Positions 49,801 to 60,400 are shown, counted from the first letter of the stretch. The stretch: DNA of 64,000 bases from Nematostella vectensis (GCF_932526225.1 NC_064046.1:3410001-3474000); one strand, 5' to 3'. Made by a program: numbers and translations. Notes: a model not told the origin generated them from the letters alone.

Positions 49801-50936
49801 CAAATGTTTATTCATTTTTATGTACGTAGTTTTATATATATGATGAGCATAAATATTTTCAAGTCTGACGCATTGACGCCAATTTCAAACCCAAAAGCGG
49901 GAGCTATAGAATCCTCACGGGGATGCGTGATGATGGGCCACGCCCTCATTCAGCTTCTGAATGCTTTGCCTGCAGCTTGTTAAAATTCTGCGTACGCCCC
50001 TGACAGAGATATTACGAAAACTGGGGGTACAGCTACATCTCTCACCCTGCCCCTCCCTCTGTGCTACGGCCCTTTGTTTTGGGGCATATAACCCCAAGAC
50101 GAAATTAATCTATACTATGCCCTGCCAGGAACTCTAACACCAAATCTTTTATTTTTCATAACACTAAGAGACATTAGGTTTGGGTGTGGGAGTGTGCATA
50201 CAGGAGGTAAATTCTCTATGGCATTGTTCGTGCATAACGCTATGCCTGGGGGTTGAATCCTACTCCTAGATCCATTCTTGAGACGCAAGTAGTCGACTTC
50301 ATCTCACTGTTGAATCCGTTGTGTCGCGACCCGCGTTTTCAAAACATCATTTGTTTAACCATTCTGAGCCAATCAGAGTATCGCTTTGTGCACTTCCCTG
50401 GCTATCCTCTGGACGAAAACCAGACAGTTTCGCGACAGAAAGCCAGGCAACTGCACTAGGCGAGAGATGGCAAGAATCTGATTGGCTTAGAATAACTTGA
50501 CTGGCGGAACAGAAAATCCCAAAAGACAAAAACAAATCGATGTTTTGAAAATGCGGCGTCGCGATAGAACGGATTCGACAGTAAAGAACATTTGCAATTA
50601 AAATTAGGATTTATTTTTAAAAGATATTAAAAATACTTCGCACTGGAATTTTGCTTTACAATTGTATTACTTTAGGGAGATGACGAGAACTTGTACGCGT
50701 CCATTCAAGGGTTGCGAGATCGCGTCCAAGAGATCTCCTCCCAGATGCAAACCGAGGAACAGCGAGCCCGCGAAGCAATGAGTCAGCTACAGATACGCGA
50801 TGGGGGTCCTTTGTCGCTAGAAGCACAGGAATACCGTGACAAGCACGCGCATAACATGGCGAGCCTTGGAAAACAGTTGCTCGAAAAACAGACGAATCTT
50901 CAAAAGCTGCAAAAGGAGCGAGCGTCTAGGTACTGA
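26589..50936 (+). CDS. PLCG1: Phospholipase C gamma (complete, 37 exons)
   Basis: Hydrolyses PIP2 to diacylglycerol and IP3 at the plasma membrane when recruited to phosphotyrosine receptors. Exons: 26589-26823, 26946-27095, 27278-27371, 27712-27762, 29910-29991, 30445-30525, 30998-31032, 31778-31829, 31929-32030, 32175-32290, 32634-32719, 33366-33486, 33576-33661, 34042-34121, 34218-34281, 38841-38905, 39018-39140, 39433-39464, 39604-39735, 39874-40051, 40975-40997, 41246-41380, 41842-42019, 42399-42467, 42545-42648, 44203-44308, 44921-44993, 45545-45636, 45933-46089, 46353-46446, 47112-47236, 47807-47852, 48027-48126, 48582-48696, 49119-49277, 49371-49459, 50676-50936. All phases agree; 1,296 aa (human 1,290). 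Order: PH (about 20-150), EF hands (150-290), X box (300-460; [13 protein letters not shown] and HGHT histidines), split PH, SH2 (GSFLVRES), SH2 (GAFLVRRR), SH3 (790-850), split PH, Y box (950-1055), C2 (1075-1205), C-terminal coiled coil. Linker tyrosines Y775 and Y781 sit where PLCG1 is phosphorylated. One ortholog of both vertebrate PLCG1 and PLCG2. Confidence 0.97.
27763..29909. other. PLC-gamma intron 4
   Basis: A 2.1-kb intron containing a G-run near 28191-28206 and a two-copy 426-bp tandem duplication (28657-29508). An exon-like segment at 27996-28045 was considered and dropped because its phase does not fit. Confidence 0.7.
28657..29508. repeat. Two-copy tandem duplication, period 426 bp
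   Basis: The segment starting TTGTTTCCTTGTGCCAATC at 28657 recurs at 29083 and stays nearly identical through CTTACGATATTGGATACAA, differing by a few substitutions and short indels. Entirely intronic in PLC-gamma; short open frames are shared by both copies but unlike any known protein. Confidence 0.9.
30208..30357. mobile_element. Inverted-repeat element, GATGCTCGTC family, copy 2
   Basis: Contains ATAGGTATGCTCGTCAGG on the left and ACAACGAGCATCCCTATC on the right, with the CCTCTAAAAAATACC core and GTCGACATGG seen in the 21599-21857 copy. It is a shortened member, in PLC-gamma intron 5. Confidence 0.65.
34484..38556. repeat. 39-bp minisatellite array, about 100 units, in PLC-gamma intron 15
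   Basis: The consensus unit includes CATGCCAACTACTGAATCTC followed by TCAAAACAACACACAACAC (39 bp). Variants have GAAGCTC, TTAATCTC, GTAGATCTC and AAAGCTC in the same position, and 42-bp units carry an extra ACA. The array fills nearly all of the 4.56-kb intron between exons 34218-34281 and 38841-38905, whose phases (1 to 1) join directly. Since 39 and 42 are multiples of three and most units lack stops, open frames of 230-390 codons arise on both strands; TTAA variants close the plus frame at intervals. No splice sites incorporate it into the PLC-gamma frame, so it is treated as non-coding. Confidence 0.96.
40095..40342. mobile_element. MITE, copy 2 of AAGCCGCATTG family
   Basis: 248 bp with ends AAGCCGCATTGTCACCAG and its inverse; the complete right terminal repeat includes CCGGAAGTAAACTGG. 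Nearly the same as 4451-4696. Flanked by TTA on the left and TAA on the right, compatible with a TTA/TAA-type target. It lies in PLC-gamma intron 20. Confidence 0.85.
40421..40892. mobile_element. Retroelement 3'-end remnant bounded by inverted 20-mers
   Basis: TGACTGTTGCACGAATCTGT at the left is exactly inverted at the right end, and both are next to (TA)n tracts. On the plus strand, about 40500-40675 reads through a segment with [10 protein letters not shown] and [13 protein letters not shown], a Cys/His-rich module I associate with the C-terminal end of reverse-transcriptase-bearing elements (Penelope-like or related). It closes with a stop near 40675. The rest of the element is absent. 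Family assignment is inference. Confidence 0.45.
41645..41792. mobile_element. Short inverted-repeat element, CAGGG(G/T)CGGATC family, copy 3
   Basis: Starts CAGGGTCGGATC and ends GAATCCGCCTCTG, with a C-run near the left end and CCCTGAAACCCTTGCTTT(C/G) inside, resembling the copy at 10452-10595 (TTGAAACCCTTGCTTTG). More diverged than the other two copies. In PLC-gamma intron 22. Confidence 0.6.
42700..44150. repeat. Composite interspersed repeats in PLC-gamma intron 25
   Basis: The intron 42649-44202 is mostly repeats. At 43010-43110 is a module with CCTGTCAACTCTCCCGCATT and several CTCCCGC motifs. A second family reads AATGGA(C/T)TCTGTCTGATACATT near 43434 and 43783, and in opposite orientation GAAATGTATCAGACAGAA near 44078 and again at about 47530. 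Each is accompanied by a TTGAAAATTC/GAATTTTCAATTG stretch and GACGGC-rich sequence. It looks like several truncated copies of one element. Confidence 0.55.
44530..44850. repeat. Possible SINE-like or other interspersed repeat
   Basis: A GC-richer block in PLC-gamma intron 26 with GGGTTTTCACCGGGTTCTCT followed by GGTTTTCCTC, a sequence style that I associate with widely dispersed invertebrate repeats. There is no tRNA-like A/B box pair that I can defend. The two short open frames over it are not protein-like. Confidence 0.3.
46447..46813 (+). repeat. Tandem repeat carrying multiple 5' splice sites, PLC-gamma intron 30
   Basis: The true donor at 46447 (GTAAGTCAACATCGAGGGCG) starts a degenerate tandem repeat of about 110 bp. 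Further GTAAGT copies occur at 46559 (GTAAGTCAGCACCGAG), 46673 (GTAAGTCAAGGTCGAG), 46785 (GTAAGTAGACGTCGAG) and 46808. Between them each unit has GGTTTTGGGAGGTGAAT, GCAGCTTGAT and ACCTAAA(A/G)GAACCGCTTG. The exon end itself is not duplicated with its coding sequence. Confidence 0.85.
47629..47657. repeat. Perfect 13-bp hairpin
   Basis: CCTGTGTTGTAGA and its exact inverse TCTACAACACAGG are separated by three bases. It lies in PLC-gamma intron 31, just after a GACGGC-type interspersed repeat whose end it may represent. Confidence 0.7.
48433..48529. repeat. Palindromic repeat in PLC-gamma intron 33
   Basis: GGGTCTTCTGGGTAATTTTC plus AATATG on the left matches, in inverse, CATATTGAAAATTACC...AGAAGACCC on the right, giving 26-bp arms around a 45-bp loop. 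Probably a small foldback element. Confidence 0.75.
49716..50002. mobile_element. MITE, CAGGGGCGTACG ends
   Basis: Perfect 12-bp terminal inverted repeats (CAGGGGCGTACG / CGTACGCCCCTG), 287 bp, AT-rich core. The GGGGCGTACGTAGCC end style is common among short animal DNA transposons. In the last PLC-gamma intron. Confidence 0.75.
50307..50581. mobile_element. MITE, CTGT(T/C)GAATCCGTT ends
   Basis: Arms of about 45 bp: CTGTTGAATCCGTTGTGTCG...TTTTCAAAACATC on the left and the inverse ending GAACGGATTCGACAG on the right. 275 bp, in the last PLC-gamma intron next to the CAGGGGCGTACG element. Confidence 0.75.
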
Positions 50937-51235
50937 CGGCGTGACCTCATCAGTCTCTAGCTTTGTGATGCTTCATTAAGGTGTGTTAGACGTGCTTGAT
51001 GGTCAGGACTTTATGTAAGACCCCATGATTATGTAGGGTCAGGGTTGCCAGTTGTTAATGGGTCTTACGTGAAGTACTAACCTGCTTAATGGTCTAATTT
51101 TGAATTTTACTAAGCCTGCTAGGAGTAAGGACGCAAAAACTCAGTGCTAGATTAGGTTCGGTACAAATTTCATACGCATACCAGCGAAAATTCCCGAAAC
51201 ACAATGCAAAAACTTGTGAATTCATTTGTCTAAAA

Positions 51236-52017
51236 CCCCCGGGGGTAAACTCCCTATATCCATCGGACGGGGATCATCGTCGTACTTTTAAGGGTGTAAA
51301 CTTGGAGCCTTTGGTATCTTTTAGGGGTGAAAATGAGAATGCCCAGATTTTTTTCACCTCGGTATCTTTTAGCGTGCTATTATAGCCATCACTCATCTAA
51401 CTTGTAGCTCATGAAAGAGCGTTAAAACGTGTCAATCGGTGTTTTAGATCACTAAGGCTATAAGTTCAAACATCGTATTATCCATGAGCCGTTTTCAATG
51501 CAAATGCGTGCAAATAAATCAAGTGGATTGTTTTATTTTTATTTGCATGCATTTGCATTGAATACGGCTCATGGATAATACAGCGTTTGAACTTAGCCTA
51601 ACTAGCCTAACTTAGCCTAAATACCACATAACACCAAAACGATAATTAACAATGATCTGTTTATTTAGCCTGCTTTTTTCACCTCGAGAAATCTAACTTG
51701 TTCCAGTCACACATAATTATCAGTTTTGTTATGATGTAATTGAGTGCTGAATGACTATGCTTATGCAAATCCGTGAGGAACCAGAAGAATCTGATGAATT
51801 TCTTCCATTAGAGTCAGTTTTAAATAAACGTTTTTATTACAAGTTATTAACGTTTGTTTGAGCTATCTTTTTATCATGTCTAACCACGCTCACTTTAGTA
51901 TTTTTAGGGATAAAATATAACCAGACCACGCCCACTATAGTATTTTTTAGGGTTGTTTAAAAAAAAAAATCCCGACGATGATCCCCGTCCGTTTGATATC
52001 GGAGTACCCCCCCGGGC
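51236..52017. mobile_element. 780-bp DNA element with nested foldback repeat
   Basis: The left end CCCCGGGGGTAAACTCC...GGACGGGGATCATCGTCG is inverted at the right end, CGACGATGATCCCCGTCC...GGAGTACCCCCCCGGG. The interior repeats GGTATCTTTTAG and TATTTTTAGGG motifs. A near-perfect 65-bp inverted repeat (51452-51602) is nested inside. Confidence 0.8.
51452..51602. repeat. Nested long inverted repeat
   Basis: Arms of about 65 bp read CTAAGGCTATAAGTTCAAAC...ATTATCCATGAGCCG on the left and the inverse CGGCTCATGGATAAT...GTTTGAACTTAGCC on the right, with a loop of roughly 20 bp. Probably an independent foldback element. Confidence 0.8.
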
Positions 52018-55000
52018 TGAAACCGAGTTTTGGACTGTATATTTTTCGCGTCCTCAGTGCCTATGACCAGCGGTCACAGTAGAATTCAAAACTAGACAAT
52101 TGCGTTGTCGCTTTATAAATTTGTTGCACATAAAAAGCGTGCCATAAGTTCAAGATGTCGAGTCACGTGTTGTGTTTGTTTGTTGTGTTTTATGCATGCA
52201 TGTGTCATCTTCTAAAGCTGTAAATAAGCTTAAATATTTTAGTATTTTTATTAAATCAATACTGTATAAAGTTTCCCTATCATTATTTCATATCTAGAGC
52301 ATTACACAGATGGAATGACGCAGAGAAAGACCAGGGGATCCATGTTAACGTTATAGAAACTTTTTTGTTTATACAGTATCCAAACTGTGTTTTCTATCTT
52401 GTAACTTGTCACATGAACGAGGCTATGGTTTTTGAGCCGGTTGAAGGCGGAGACATAGTTTTGCATGTGCGCCTAGGTTTAGAGACTGGCTTTATTTGGA
52501 AAAAGCAGTACATCAGTCTTAAACATTTGCGTAGCTCGAAATCCAAGATGGCGGCCGATAACCAGATGGTTGAGTTTTCTGCATTAAAACGACTGTCTTT
52601 AAACAGGCTTATCAATCATTTTTTGGTATACTCTGTGCTATTTTCAAACGACTCAAGAATTTGAATTATAAGCGGACACGAAATTATAACCCTTATTGCA
52701 AAATACCCTGGTGTGAGTAATTAAACTTTAAAAAAAAAAAAAAAAAACAGCCGGAGTTGGTTTTTGTTTTGGAAACGTATCAAATAGCACTTCAAAAAAA
52801 AATCTTGAAGGGGATACTTCATGGAATAATGTATAATAATTTATTGCATTCCTTCTGGACTCTTGTAGGAGCACCAAACCACAAGACCAACCAGAAGATC
52901 AAAGCCAAGAAAATCGTAGCTCTGGCCAGTTCTCAACCTACTAATTTACCACAGCTTGCCCATTAAAATTTTCTAGACCATAGATTTATCACTTATGATC
53001 TTTAAGCCAGCCGATCCGATTTGCGTGACGCTTGGTTTTGTAGGCTATGAAAACCCCATGCATGTGAATTAAATCCGTTTGAAGTATGGTGAAATTTAAT
53101 CCATCCTACAATAAAATCGACTTGATTATATTTCTACGATATCAAACAGTGCTGGGTAAGTTATATTTTTCAAAATAATGGGAGTTCTAAACATTAAAAA
53201 AAAAAAAAAAACAGTGTCATGCAAGCCGGATTCACGAACTATAATCTTATATGGATAGCTTAGCTTTGCCTCAGTACTCAACCTGCCACATTTAGCCCAG
53301 CTGATTAGGCTAAGTGGAGTTTGTATCAATCAGACAGAACATTTCTTGCAATGGCTATCTTCCTAAAACGATCAAGGTGGCTAGGGTAGTGTGTTGCACT
53401 GTAAATGCAGTAGCCTGCTTAGCTGGCAGTTTTGTTAAGTTTCATTGCAGTTTTTTATCCATGAATATGCGAATTGTTCGTGGTTTGTTTTGTATGGCTG
53501 TGCGAGAGGGATGAGGCAAGTGTTAGGGGCACCCAGTAAAAACATTTGTTTTTTCCCGCATTCCCTGACTTTTTTCCTGGCCCCATTTACACTTTCAGAA
53601 TAACCTCGCATATTCGCGGATAAAAAACTGCTCTAAAACTCAACATTACCCCAGCTACGCAGCCAAAAATTCAGTTGGCTTGTGTTTGAGGTGTTATCAT
53701 TAGTTTGTTAATTGTTGAAGAAATTATTTAATATGATTCACATCATGCCAGCCTTTATGTAAACAGCGGCTGAATAGCCAAGGAGAAACAAATAGCAATC
53801 AGCCAAGTTAAAATACTCAGATGTGCTTCTTTGTGTCCAAACCAGTGAGTTTACTCCAGCAATGTTGGAAAAACAAAAAAGCAATGTTGAAATAATCCAA
53901 TGTTGGACGTTGTTGCCATTTGCACATGCCCATAAACAATCCATGGAAATTTATTTCTATGCTGTTCTTCTTTTCCCCAATGTTAAAGGTAGCAATGGGT
54001 GGTTTCGTATGATGTAGGCATTCAACTTGCATGCTGACATGTCTGACAGATAGTCCATTTTGGAAAATTATTGTGCCCGCAGGACATATCAATGAGGACA
54101 CACAAATGAAGCGTGAGCCTCGGTTTCAGCCGAACCTTCCAATATCACCATGCATTTTTAGTCTGTCTCTACAGCAGGCATAGCAGAAAACAAAACTGGG
54201 CTATTATCACATTTCAAACAAGGATGTTTGCAACTACATGGGTTTAAACAACAGCAAGTATAAGGCCCTATTTTTGGAAGGCACCTTTTCACGAGCACAG
54301 ATTTGAAATAACTTGTGTTCTGTAAATACGGCCATATATTATAGCTGTAATAAGAAGCTATGTAATGCTGGCTGGCATTACCAAATTTCCTGAGTTATAA
54401 ATCGCTTAGGTGCAATGATTATTTATCCATTCGTTAGTCTATACCTTTTAGACCTATATTGTAAAAAAAATATAAAATATGCTTTTTTGAGCCATAGAAC
54501 TAAAATTATAAGATTATAGGACACTAGTCATACTTTGTTTGTCATTCCTCTGTTAGTATTATTTTGACATTTTTTTTTCAGGAGATGCCTGTGAAACAGT
54601 CAAATTTTTAAAATATTAAAAGTTACCCAATAAAAAGATCCATATGTTTATTTCTGTATTACTTCAATGTCTACCAAATTTTTGTTCAGGTACTTATAAA
54701 AAATACTTATAACTAACTAAAGTGTTCTTTCTTGGTCTTCCCTTTAAAGTAAAGGGCTTATTTATGGCCTCCTAAGGGCAGGAAATTCAATACCCAAGAA
54801 TGTAAAATATAGAAACTCTTTATGAATATTTTTTTTATGGCTGAGGGGTCCCTATGTTTAATATCTAGATTAAAAGTGCTACAAGTGTTATTCCCAACAA
54901 AACTGAGAGAACTGGATTGAGTACAATAATTCATGGAATAACCCAACAACACTAAGAGTGTGTGAAATATTGCTGGAGTAAAACTGGGTTAGGTACAATA

Positions 55001-55259
55001 ATTCAGGGAATGGCGTACAAAGATCAAACATTAGATTAATTTAAGAAGAAACATTGTTTCTTGGAGAAGATGCCCAGCGTACTCCCTGTCCCCGCCCCTC
55101 TTATAGAGCCCACAATATCATTCACACATGTATTTAACCAGTCTATTTATACAAGGCTCAACCGCCACCCATCCCTTTATGTACTGTATGCTCTTGTATT
55201 GGCCATTTTGTTTCTGCTGACTTGCCACCCCCTTTCTCCTCCATTAGCAGTATTTGACA

Positions 55260-55910
55260 TTAACTTGAATCACGAAGATAATGCAGAACTTGTTGTGCTT
55301 CAACCATTTCTTGATGAATGAAAAACGGTTTTCCATTTGCCTCAAATGTCTTGAAGGCGCTCTCCTCTGACGGGAATACGACATCATTAACTGTGAACTC
55401 TGATCTCTGTGGTCTTCCAAAAAAGCTCAGGGTATCCACAGAAAACATCTGCTTGCTGGGGTCAAAGTACATCTTATGCACATAACCTTTCGTAAACCAG
55501 TGAAGCAAAATTGTGGTGGAAGTCCCAACAAGGCAAAGAAGGCCAGCAATGGCTAACTTTCCTGCAAGTGGAACGCTCTGCTTTCCAAAGTACACCAAAA
55601 TCGGTGAGCCAACAATGGATGCAAATGCTGTTGTTAATGAAAATGTCTTGACGTATCTCACTGATTTAGACAGGGGCCCTTCATAGACTAAATTCCACTG
55701 TGGTTTGACGTGGTTTTTACGAATTTGAGTATATTTTGAGGTGTTTCCCCCAACAACATGAACCCTAGACCACGTGGAATTGTAGCTGCTTGAAATTCCA
55801 GGTCTAATTCTGCACTTCAAGTCTTTGTGTCTGAGAGAAAGAATCACTCTGATCCATGCGCTAGTTCTATGAGTGCAAAAAGCCGAATTTATTCGCCCCA
55901 AATGTGACAT
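55260..55910 (-). CDS. TMEM70: TMEM70-like mitochondrial inner-membrane assembly factor
   Basis: TMEM70 is an inner mitochondrial membrane protein that helps assemble ATP synthase and complex I. A single uninterrupted frame of 216 codons starts at the ATG at 55910; a longer upstream frame exists but lacks an ATG. The first 60 residues are rich in Arg, Ser and Thr with few acids, fitting a mitochondrial targeting peptide. LVYEGPLSKSVRYVKTFSL leads into two hydrophobic segments (about residues 95-120 and 125-150), then LLHWFTKGYVHKMYF, which matches the LLHF(I/V)TKGYV hallmark of the family. The C-terminal half ends KPFFIHQE.... Human TMEM70 is about 260 aa with introns; here the gene is intronless. 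Its neighbour ZC3H18 is divergent, with starts about 1.5 kb apart. A retrocopy is possible, but the frame is intact. Confidence 0.8.
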   Translation of the reverse strand: MSHLGRINSAFCTHRTSAWIRVILSLRHKDLKCRIRPGISSSYNSTWSRVHVVGGNTSKYTQIRKNHVKPQWNLVYEGPLSKSVRYVKTFSLTTAFASIVGSPILVYFGKQSVPLAGKLAIAGLLCLVGTSTTILLHWFTKGYVHKMYFDPSKQMFSVDTLSFFGRPQRSEFTVNDVVFPSEESAFKTFEANGKPFFIHQEMVEAQQVLHYLRDSS

Positions 55911-57437
55911 TTTCGACGAGAAATTCCTCAAAATTCACGTCGGTGAATCCGTCTTCATATTAGTGCTACACTTCACGAATTTCTGCAACCGCTGATTTGT
56001 TTTACCTGAGGCGCAGTCACGTGAACTATTTGAACCAATCAGAGAGCTGCATTCTATGAGTCTGACCGCCATGTTTCCGTCTCATGGTCTTGTTTTAAAA
56101 ATTGCTCTTTCTGTGAAAATGAACTTTTTCGCGCTTTAAAACACCGTAAACTACTCGCAAAGATGAGGTAACTACCCCCTGTGTAGTGGTGGATACGCAT
56201 TTTGTTGGTTTTTTGGTGAGTATGTTTGCTTTGGGAAACGAATAACTTCATTGGTTTTGCCCGGCGCTTTGGAAACGTGTGTTAAAATCGAGAAATCATT
56301 AAGCTTATAAACCTTAATCTTCCAGCTTGGAGATAGGTTCTTACTACAAAAATTCTTATGGTCTAGTTGGCTGTTTGTCAGAGGCTTAAATATATGATTT
56401 TATGGTTTGGTTCGATAAATGGAATAAAAGACTTGCATTTGATTGCATCTTGTTTTTGCTTTGTTTTCTTTATGTCTAATTTGCGAAAACGAATTTAGAT
56501 TTCGTCTAGCATCTCACATTGGCAGGTGCAGTAATGTTTAATTTGCTACAAAACAATATGGTCTTTATGGGAAGTTGTCTATTACTCCCAAAATCTCTTG
56601 TCCCCTTGCAATCAATTTCGTAGGATTTTTTGATCTCCCTCAAATATCAAATGTCTAGTAATATGATGTTTATTAAGGGGATTTGATGTTTATAAAGGGT
56701 TGAGGGAAAATGCCTTGAAATAGCCGCGAGTCTTAAGCCAAGGGAATTCAAGTCTGGGGCTATCAAAACAAAACGCCGACCGCCAAAGCTCTTCCAGCTG
56801 CTTCAGGTTTTATCATCAGCTACTTTTTGTCTGATGTTTAAAATAAATAATAGAGCTAATTTTGCATCAATCACAGCCAGCTACATTTTTTAAGCAACCA
56901 CTTGCTTAAGTATATTTTGACAGCCCTTGAGTTCTTGTTAACACTTGTTACATAATCTGTTGAGAGGGATCTACTGTATATGTGTTTAATTTCCACCAAA
57001 GACTGAGATTGAAAACCGTGATTTGTGATTGCTACCTTCCCCGTGATTTGTGAATGGTGAAATTTGATCAGCAGGAATCCTGATCCATGTTATATAAAAA
57101 TCATGATATCTGACTAAAGATTAATCCTTGTCGCCACTTTATCATGAAACATGATTTCTGATGTTTGAAACTCTTGAAACATGCAGGTACCCTCCCCCCC
57201 CCTTACAGCCTGTTCTCTAATTTTTCTGCCAAGAAAAATAACCCTTAGTTGTCTAACAGTTGGCTAGACTATTTTTTAGGAAGTTTTAGAATAACACTAC
57301 GAGTTCTAAAAAGCCCCTTTTTCTGCTTCCCGTGCCACTGCCAATGTTAAAGCTGATCTATCTGCTAGTCAGTTTGTTTGTATTCAGTATGCTAACTGTG
57401 TATCTCAATTATTTTCCAGGCATTTTTAGTTATCATA
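55911..57437. promoter_or_regulatory. Divergent TMEM70 / ZC3H18 region
   Basis: Between the two start codons. The ZC3H18 ATG is preceded by TTTTCCAG at 57413-57420, so its 5' UTR is probably spliced; an upstream non-coding exon could end at a GAG/GTAACT near 56165-56170. At about 57005-57060 GTGATTTGTGATT motifs recall those of the 16880-18603 element. Promoter elements cannot be pinned down from sequence alone. Confidence 0.4.
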
Positions 57438-60400
57438 ATGAGTTCTGAAGAAAGCCCTTCTGCTGCTTCCTCTGCCGTTGCAAATGTTACTACTGAATCG
57501 TCTAAGTCTCTGAAAGAAGAGGGACAGTTAGTCAGCAAGGTTGAGGCCGTACATCTCACTCATCATCCTGACAGTGTGCCTGGTATCAGTAATAAGATTG
57601 AGAGCAGCAAAGATGGGATGCTTGAAGCTGAGGTTTGTATCATTATTATAAATGAAAGGCCTGTAGCCAGGATTATTTTTAGAGCGGACCTTCCAGGCGA
57701 TCTTCCTGCCTATGGGCCTGAAGAAGTACTGCTCTTTTTAAAAAACTACTAAGATGCAGTCTGATTACATCTTCAATACTATGCCTTACAACACCATTTA
57801 TAACAAAACATATAATCAGAGGTTCTCAGATAAAAACCTTTTGAGGTCCCATTTGAAGCTCCACTAGCCTGAATCAAAAGAATGTAAAAGAACATCGGAG
57901 GATGCAATTAACCCCCTGGCAGTAACTTACTTTAGTGACAGTGCTTACTAACAGGGGGAGGACGCATCTTCCCACAATGCATCGCTTTCCAAATATATTA
58001 TCAACTGCTTCGTCCTCTGCAATGGTGCCAGTTTGCCATGGACGTCATAGCGATACAAGCTCTCCAAACTGATAAGTTTGAAAAGTCAACCTGTGTTTAT
58101 GTCTACTGCGTCGATTTGGGTGTAAAACGGCCCATTTCAGCTGTAAATATTTCACTTGTTGAATTTAAAACTGTAATTGGCCACAAGCTTTCCAAATGAG
58201 CTACAACAGCCACAAATTGCATTATTTGCCAAGAGGGAAGAGTTGCTGAAGCAGTTCCAGGAACCTCCTTTGCCTGTGGTTATTGAAGTTCTCAAGAGCT
58301 GTAACGTACAAAGACAAAAATAAGTCGGTTTGTTTATGATAACGCATTCAATGGTCATTTTTTTATATCACTGCCAACCTAAGACAGTAAACAAAATACA
58401 GTCAAGGCGTAAGTAAGCGTACAGCTCTTTGTCAATGGTTCTGTCAAGCTCGACCAAGGCAAAATTCCAGCCAAAATTACCTCATTTTGACCGACAAAAA
58501 AAGTGATCAATACGTGGAGTAATAGGGAGTAATATCTATACCTAATGTTTCTTGAGTATTAAATTGTTGATTTAAGCTGAAATCTGACATAGTACTCAAT
58601 TGCTTCATTGAGAAATAATAATTTTAAACACTGCAATCATACAAACATGACAAACGTCACGCAAGGAATACAAATTTTCGACATCAAACAAATGCTTTCA
58701 AAAGGCGAAAATTCTCTAAAGAAATCAATACACAGACAGTTCATAAGTTCAACATTACTGCTGATAGCTTTGTTCCCCATTGGAAGATCCCTCGGAGAAA
58801 CAATAAATGTAAAGGGGTATTTAATCTAGAGCATAGGTCTGCTGACCTGTTATAATACAACTACTGAAAGTTTTATAAAACGCAAAAATAAAGCATTTAG
58901 ACTAACAAATCTTGCGGCCAACCTCTTGGTTTTGAAACATGGTTGCCTAAAAAAATCCAGATGGAGGGAAGATGGTTACTTATAAGAGCATTGTCTGTAC
59001 TTTGATATAGTTAACCATGAAAAATTGTTTGCTTTCAGGAGGGTGAACTTGACTATGAAGAGGATGAAGGTGAAATTGTAGACCCACTTCCTGCCAAGGA
59101 GGACACGCCTAAGAAACCAGCCGACAGTAGTAAAGAGGACGGAGAGCTTGAAGAAGGGGAACTCAATGAGGAGGGCGAGGAGGGGGAGATCCTGTCCGAT
59201 GAAGAAAACAAGGTACACAAAGTCACTTATGTGAAGGCCTTCTTTAAAATTCAGATATGACAGAATCGTGTAATAGCGTGTTAATTCTCTCAGGGACCAT
59301 CAAACAAGGATGTGGATCGAGAGGAAGGAGAGATCCCAGATGTAAGTTTTTCAACTAAATCCGACATCTCACGGTCACAGTAACTGTAACCTTTGTGTTC
59401 TCATCTCAGGTGACAGACCTGTAGCTTTTCTCTTTGAATGTATTGAGACTGTTAGGCCTGAATAATGAATGAATTTCTGTAATTTTATAAGACTAGATTT
59501 ACATCACGCAATAGCACCTTATCCAATAAGTATAACAGTAAGATATGAGACTCAATTTTGAGACTCTTTTTGTTATTTTACACCATTCCACATTTGTAAT
59601 TTTTTGCTTTGTTCTACCTCCACCACTTCAGGATGAAGATATTGAAGAAGGAGAAGTTGTTGAACCAGTTGAAGCTGTACAACAAGGTACAGTACTTGAA
59701 ACTTTGATGTCCAGCACTTCTAAGGGCAACCTCCCCCCCCTAAAATGTGACAGTCCTTCCCTCTCCCCTCCCTGACATATTCAAGAAACCCCCCCTGGGG
59801 TTGTAGTATTATATATTTTCTTTACACAGGTCGCGGCCCCCAAAGAAAGCTGTGTAGATTCTTTGCTTCAGGTGAGCATGTTATGTTTGTTGGCCTGTAA
59901 GTGTGGATATTACATAGAGTCAAAGTGTTATTCTTATTGTTGCAAATAACTGTTTTGTTTTTGTTGTTGTTTAAAGTCTGATTTGTGTGCCTATAGGAAG
60001 TTGCACGTGGGGTATCAACTGCAGATTCTTCCATCCTGGTGTTCATGATAAAAGTAGGCGAATAAGGATGACAAACAGTTTCAATCCTTTTATCACTATA
60101 TTTAACACTTTCACTGGTTATTTTGTGTCCTATATTTACATTATTGTATTGTGCCTATCGTATTTACCGGCATATAATACACCATTTTTTACTCCCAAAA
60201 TCACCTAGAAAAACAGGGTGCGCATAATACGCGGAACCTATTGTTCTCAGTATGATAAAAAGCGGAAAATCAATAAAAAATGTGACAACCCCATTTTATG
60301 TGAGAAACAGTCACAAAATCTCTTTAAAATAACCTAGTAAAAGGTATTCCAAATAAAGAATATTCTCATCAAGTGTTTTGTAAGAAAATAAGCCTAAAAA

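Larger units (their letters stand above)
50937..55259. other. PLC-gamma 3' region and intergenic DNA
   Basis: Follows the PLC-gamma stop. Holds a transposon at 51236-52017, two exon-like segments that could make an alternative PLC-gamma C-terminus (from 52298 and from about 52870; see findings), A-runs near 52731 and 53197, and an AT-rich convergent 3' flank toward TMEM70. At about 54920-55010 a segment with GGTACAATAATTCAGGGAAT is duplicated imperfectly. No further gene was recognised. Confidence 0.5.

Noticed and set aside
52365-52664. 99-codon plus-strand frame downstream of PLC-gamma
   Set aside because: No family resemblance and no clear exon borders at its 3' end; only its upstream part is kept as a possible alternative exon, in findings.
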